A stretch of DNA of 5,065 nucleotides from Chromatiaceae bacterium (GTDB lineage: Bacteria; Pseudomonadota; Gammaproteobacteria; Chromatiales; Chromatiaceae): NCBI GenBank assembly GCA_016880695.1, contig JAEHCY010000414.1, positions 1-5,065 of the forward strand. The letters are read 5' to 3'. The notes under the pieces are model-generated. The model did no database searches. It was not told the origin of the DNA and saw nothing but the letters and a program-made list of their open reading frames with translations. The translations under genes were made by a program, and so were the position numbers. Shown one piece after another: positions 4,860 to 5,065 of this stretch (positions within the stretch are counted from its first letter, which is position 1; each line of letters starts with the position of its first letter).

Positions 4860-5065
4860 CCCTTCAGCCCCCGGCGGTACTACTGACCTGCTCGAGCGGT
4901 GGGGTCACGGGGAGCAGGGAACCGCTCGAGAGCCCACCGGCAGGTCGAGGGAAGGGGGTCAGAGTTGCGCCCACGCCCAACGCAAAGACTCCAACCCTCG
5001 CCCTGGTCCGCGCCGCTAGCGGTGTCCCGCTCGCCGAAAGGCTGGTGAGCGAACGAATCTGCTCG
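4860..5065. other. Right-edge region with no firm gene
   Basis: No supported start codon or recognisable protein is present. Two minus-strand frames are open from the window edge: one ends in TAG at 4880-4882 and the other in TGA at 4864-4866, only four bases before the transporter ATG. Either could be the tail of a gene starting beyond the window, and the second spacing would suit an operon, but neither peptide is recognisable. The stretch also holds the inverted repeat at 4891-4930, a palindrome CCGCTAGCGG (5013-5022) and a hairpin CGCTCGCC/GGTGAGCG (5028-5051, one wobble pair). Confidence 0.35.
4891..4930. repeat. Perfect 10-bp inverted repeat CTCGAGCGGT / ACCGCTCGAG
   Basis: CTCGAGCGGT (4891-4900) and its exact reverse complement ACCGCTCGAG (4921-4930) flank a 20-base G-rich spacer. 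It lies 31 bases upstream of the AEC transporter start. It may be an operator with two half-sites about three helical turns apart, or a stem-loop in the transporter's leader or in the 3' end of a gene upstream. The dyad is directly visible; its role is unknown. Confidence 0.6.

Noticed and set aside
4864..5065. Minus-strand frames open from the right edge as a partial gene
   Set aside because: Two frames are open at once, neither gives a recognisable peptide, and about 60 stop-free codons are not rare at this GC content. They are noted in the edge region only as a possibility.
1..5065. CRISPR array, tRNA, rRNA, insertion sequence or phage attachment site
   Set aside because: No regularly spaced repeats, cloverleaf-like segments, transposase motifs or flanking target duplications were seen on either strand.

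Overview
This is a GC-rich window (roughly 60-65% by eye) with compact bacterial genes, Shine-Dalgarno-type start sites and protein families common in Gammaproteobacteria. Codon choice and the gene mix would fit a purple-sulfur-type or halophilic/alkaliphilic gammaproteobacterium, but nothing here fixes the genus. No rRNA, tRNA, insertion sequence, integrase, CRISPR array or phage gene is visible. It reads mostly as ordinary chromosomal housekeeping and accessory DNA.

Layout, left to right. (1) Bases 3-53 look like the 3' end of a plus-strand gene whose TGA overlaps, as GTGA, the GTG start of an 87-residue membrane protein (50-313). (2) A 256-base non-coding stretch (314-569) holds a small hairpin, a tandem 11-mer, a weak promoter candidate and a strong 12-bp hairpin. 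It precedes a secreted dienelactone-hydrolase-family enzyme (570-1370, +). (3) A CinA N-terminal/MoCF-type molybdopterin-binding-domain protein (1437-2234, -) converges on the hydrolase. It diverges from an EVE-domain protein (2395-2859, +), with a 160-base shared upstream region containing an inverted repeat and AT-rich promoter-like hexamers. (4) A cysteine-rich exported protein of unknown function (3030-3767, -) has two matching six-cysteine modules and a fair sigma70-type promoter. (5) An AEC-family transporter (minus strand, start at 4859) is frameshifted near its C-terminus. The reading frame stops at 3978, but the expected last transmembrane segment is encoded in another frame down to 3940. 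(6) The right edge (4860-5065) has no firm gene. It holds a perfect 10-bp inverted repeat and other dyads, and may carry the 3' end of a minus-strand gene entering from beyond the window.

The genes do not form one obvious pathway: the window has several short transcription units in alternating orientation. The hydrolase and the cysteine-rich protein both appear to be exported, and the AEC protein and the 87-residue protein are in the inner membrane. I found no convincing new multi-gene system. The items most worth a second look are the duplicated six-cysteine module protein, the AEC frameshift, and the structured leader of the exported hydrolase.
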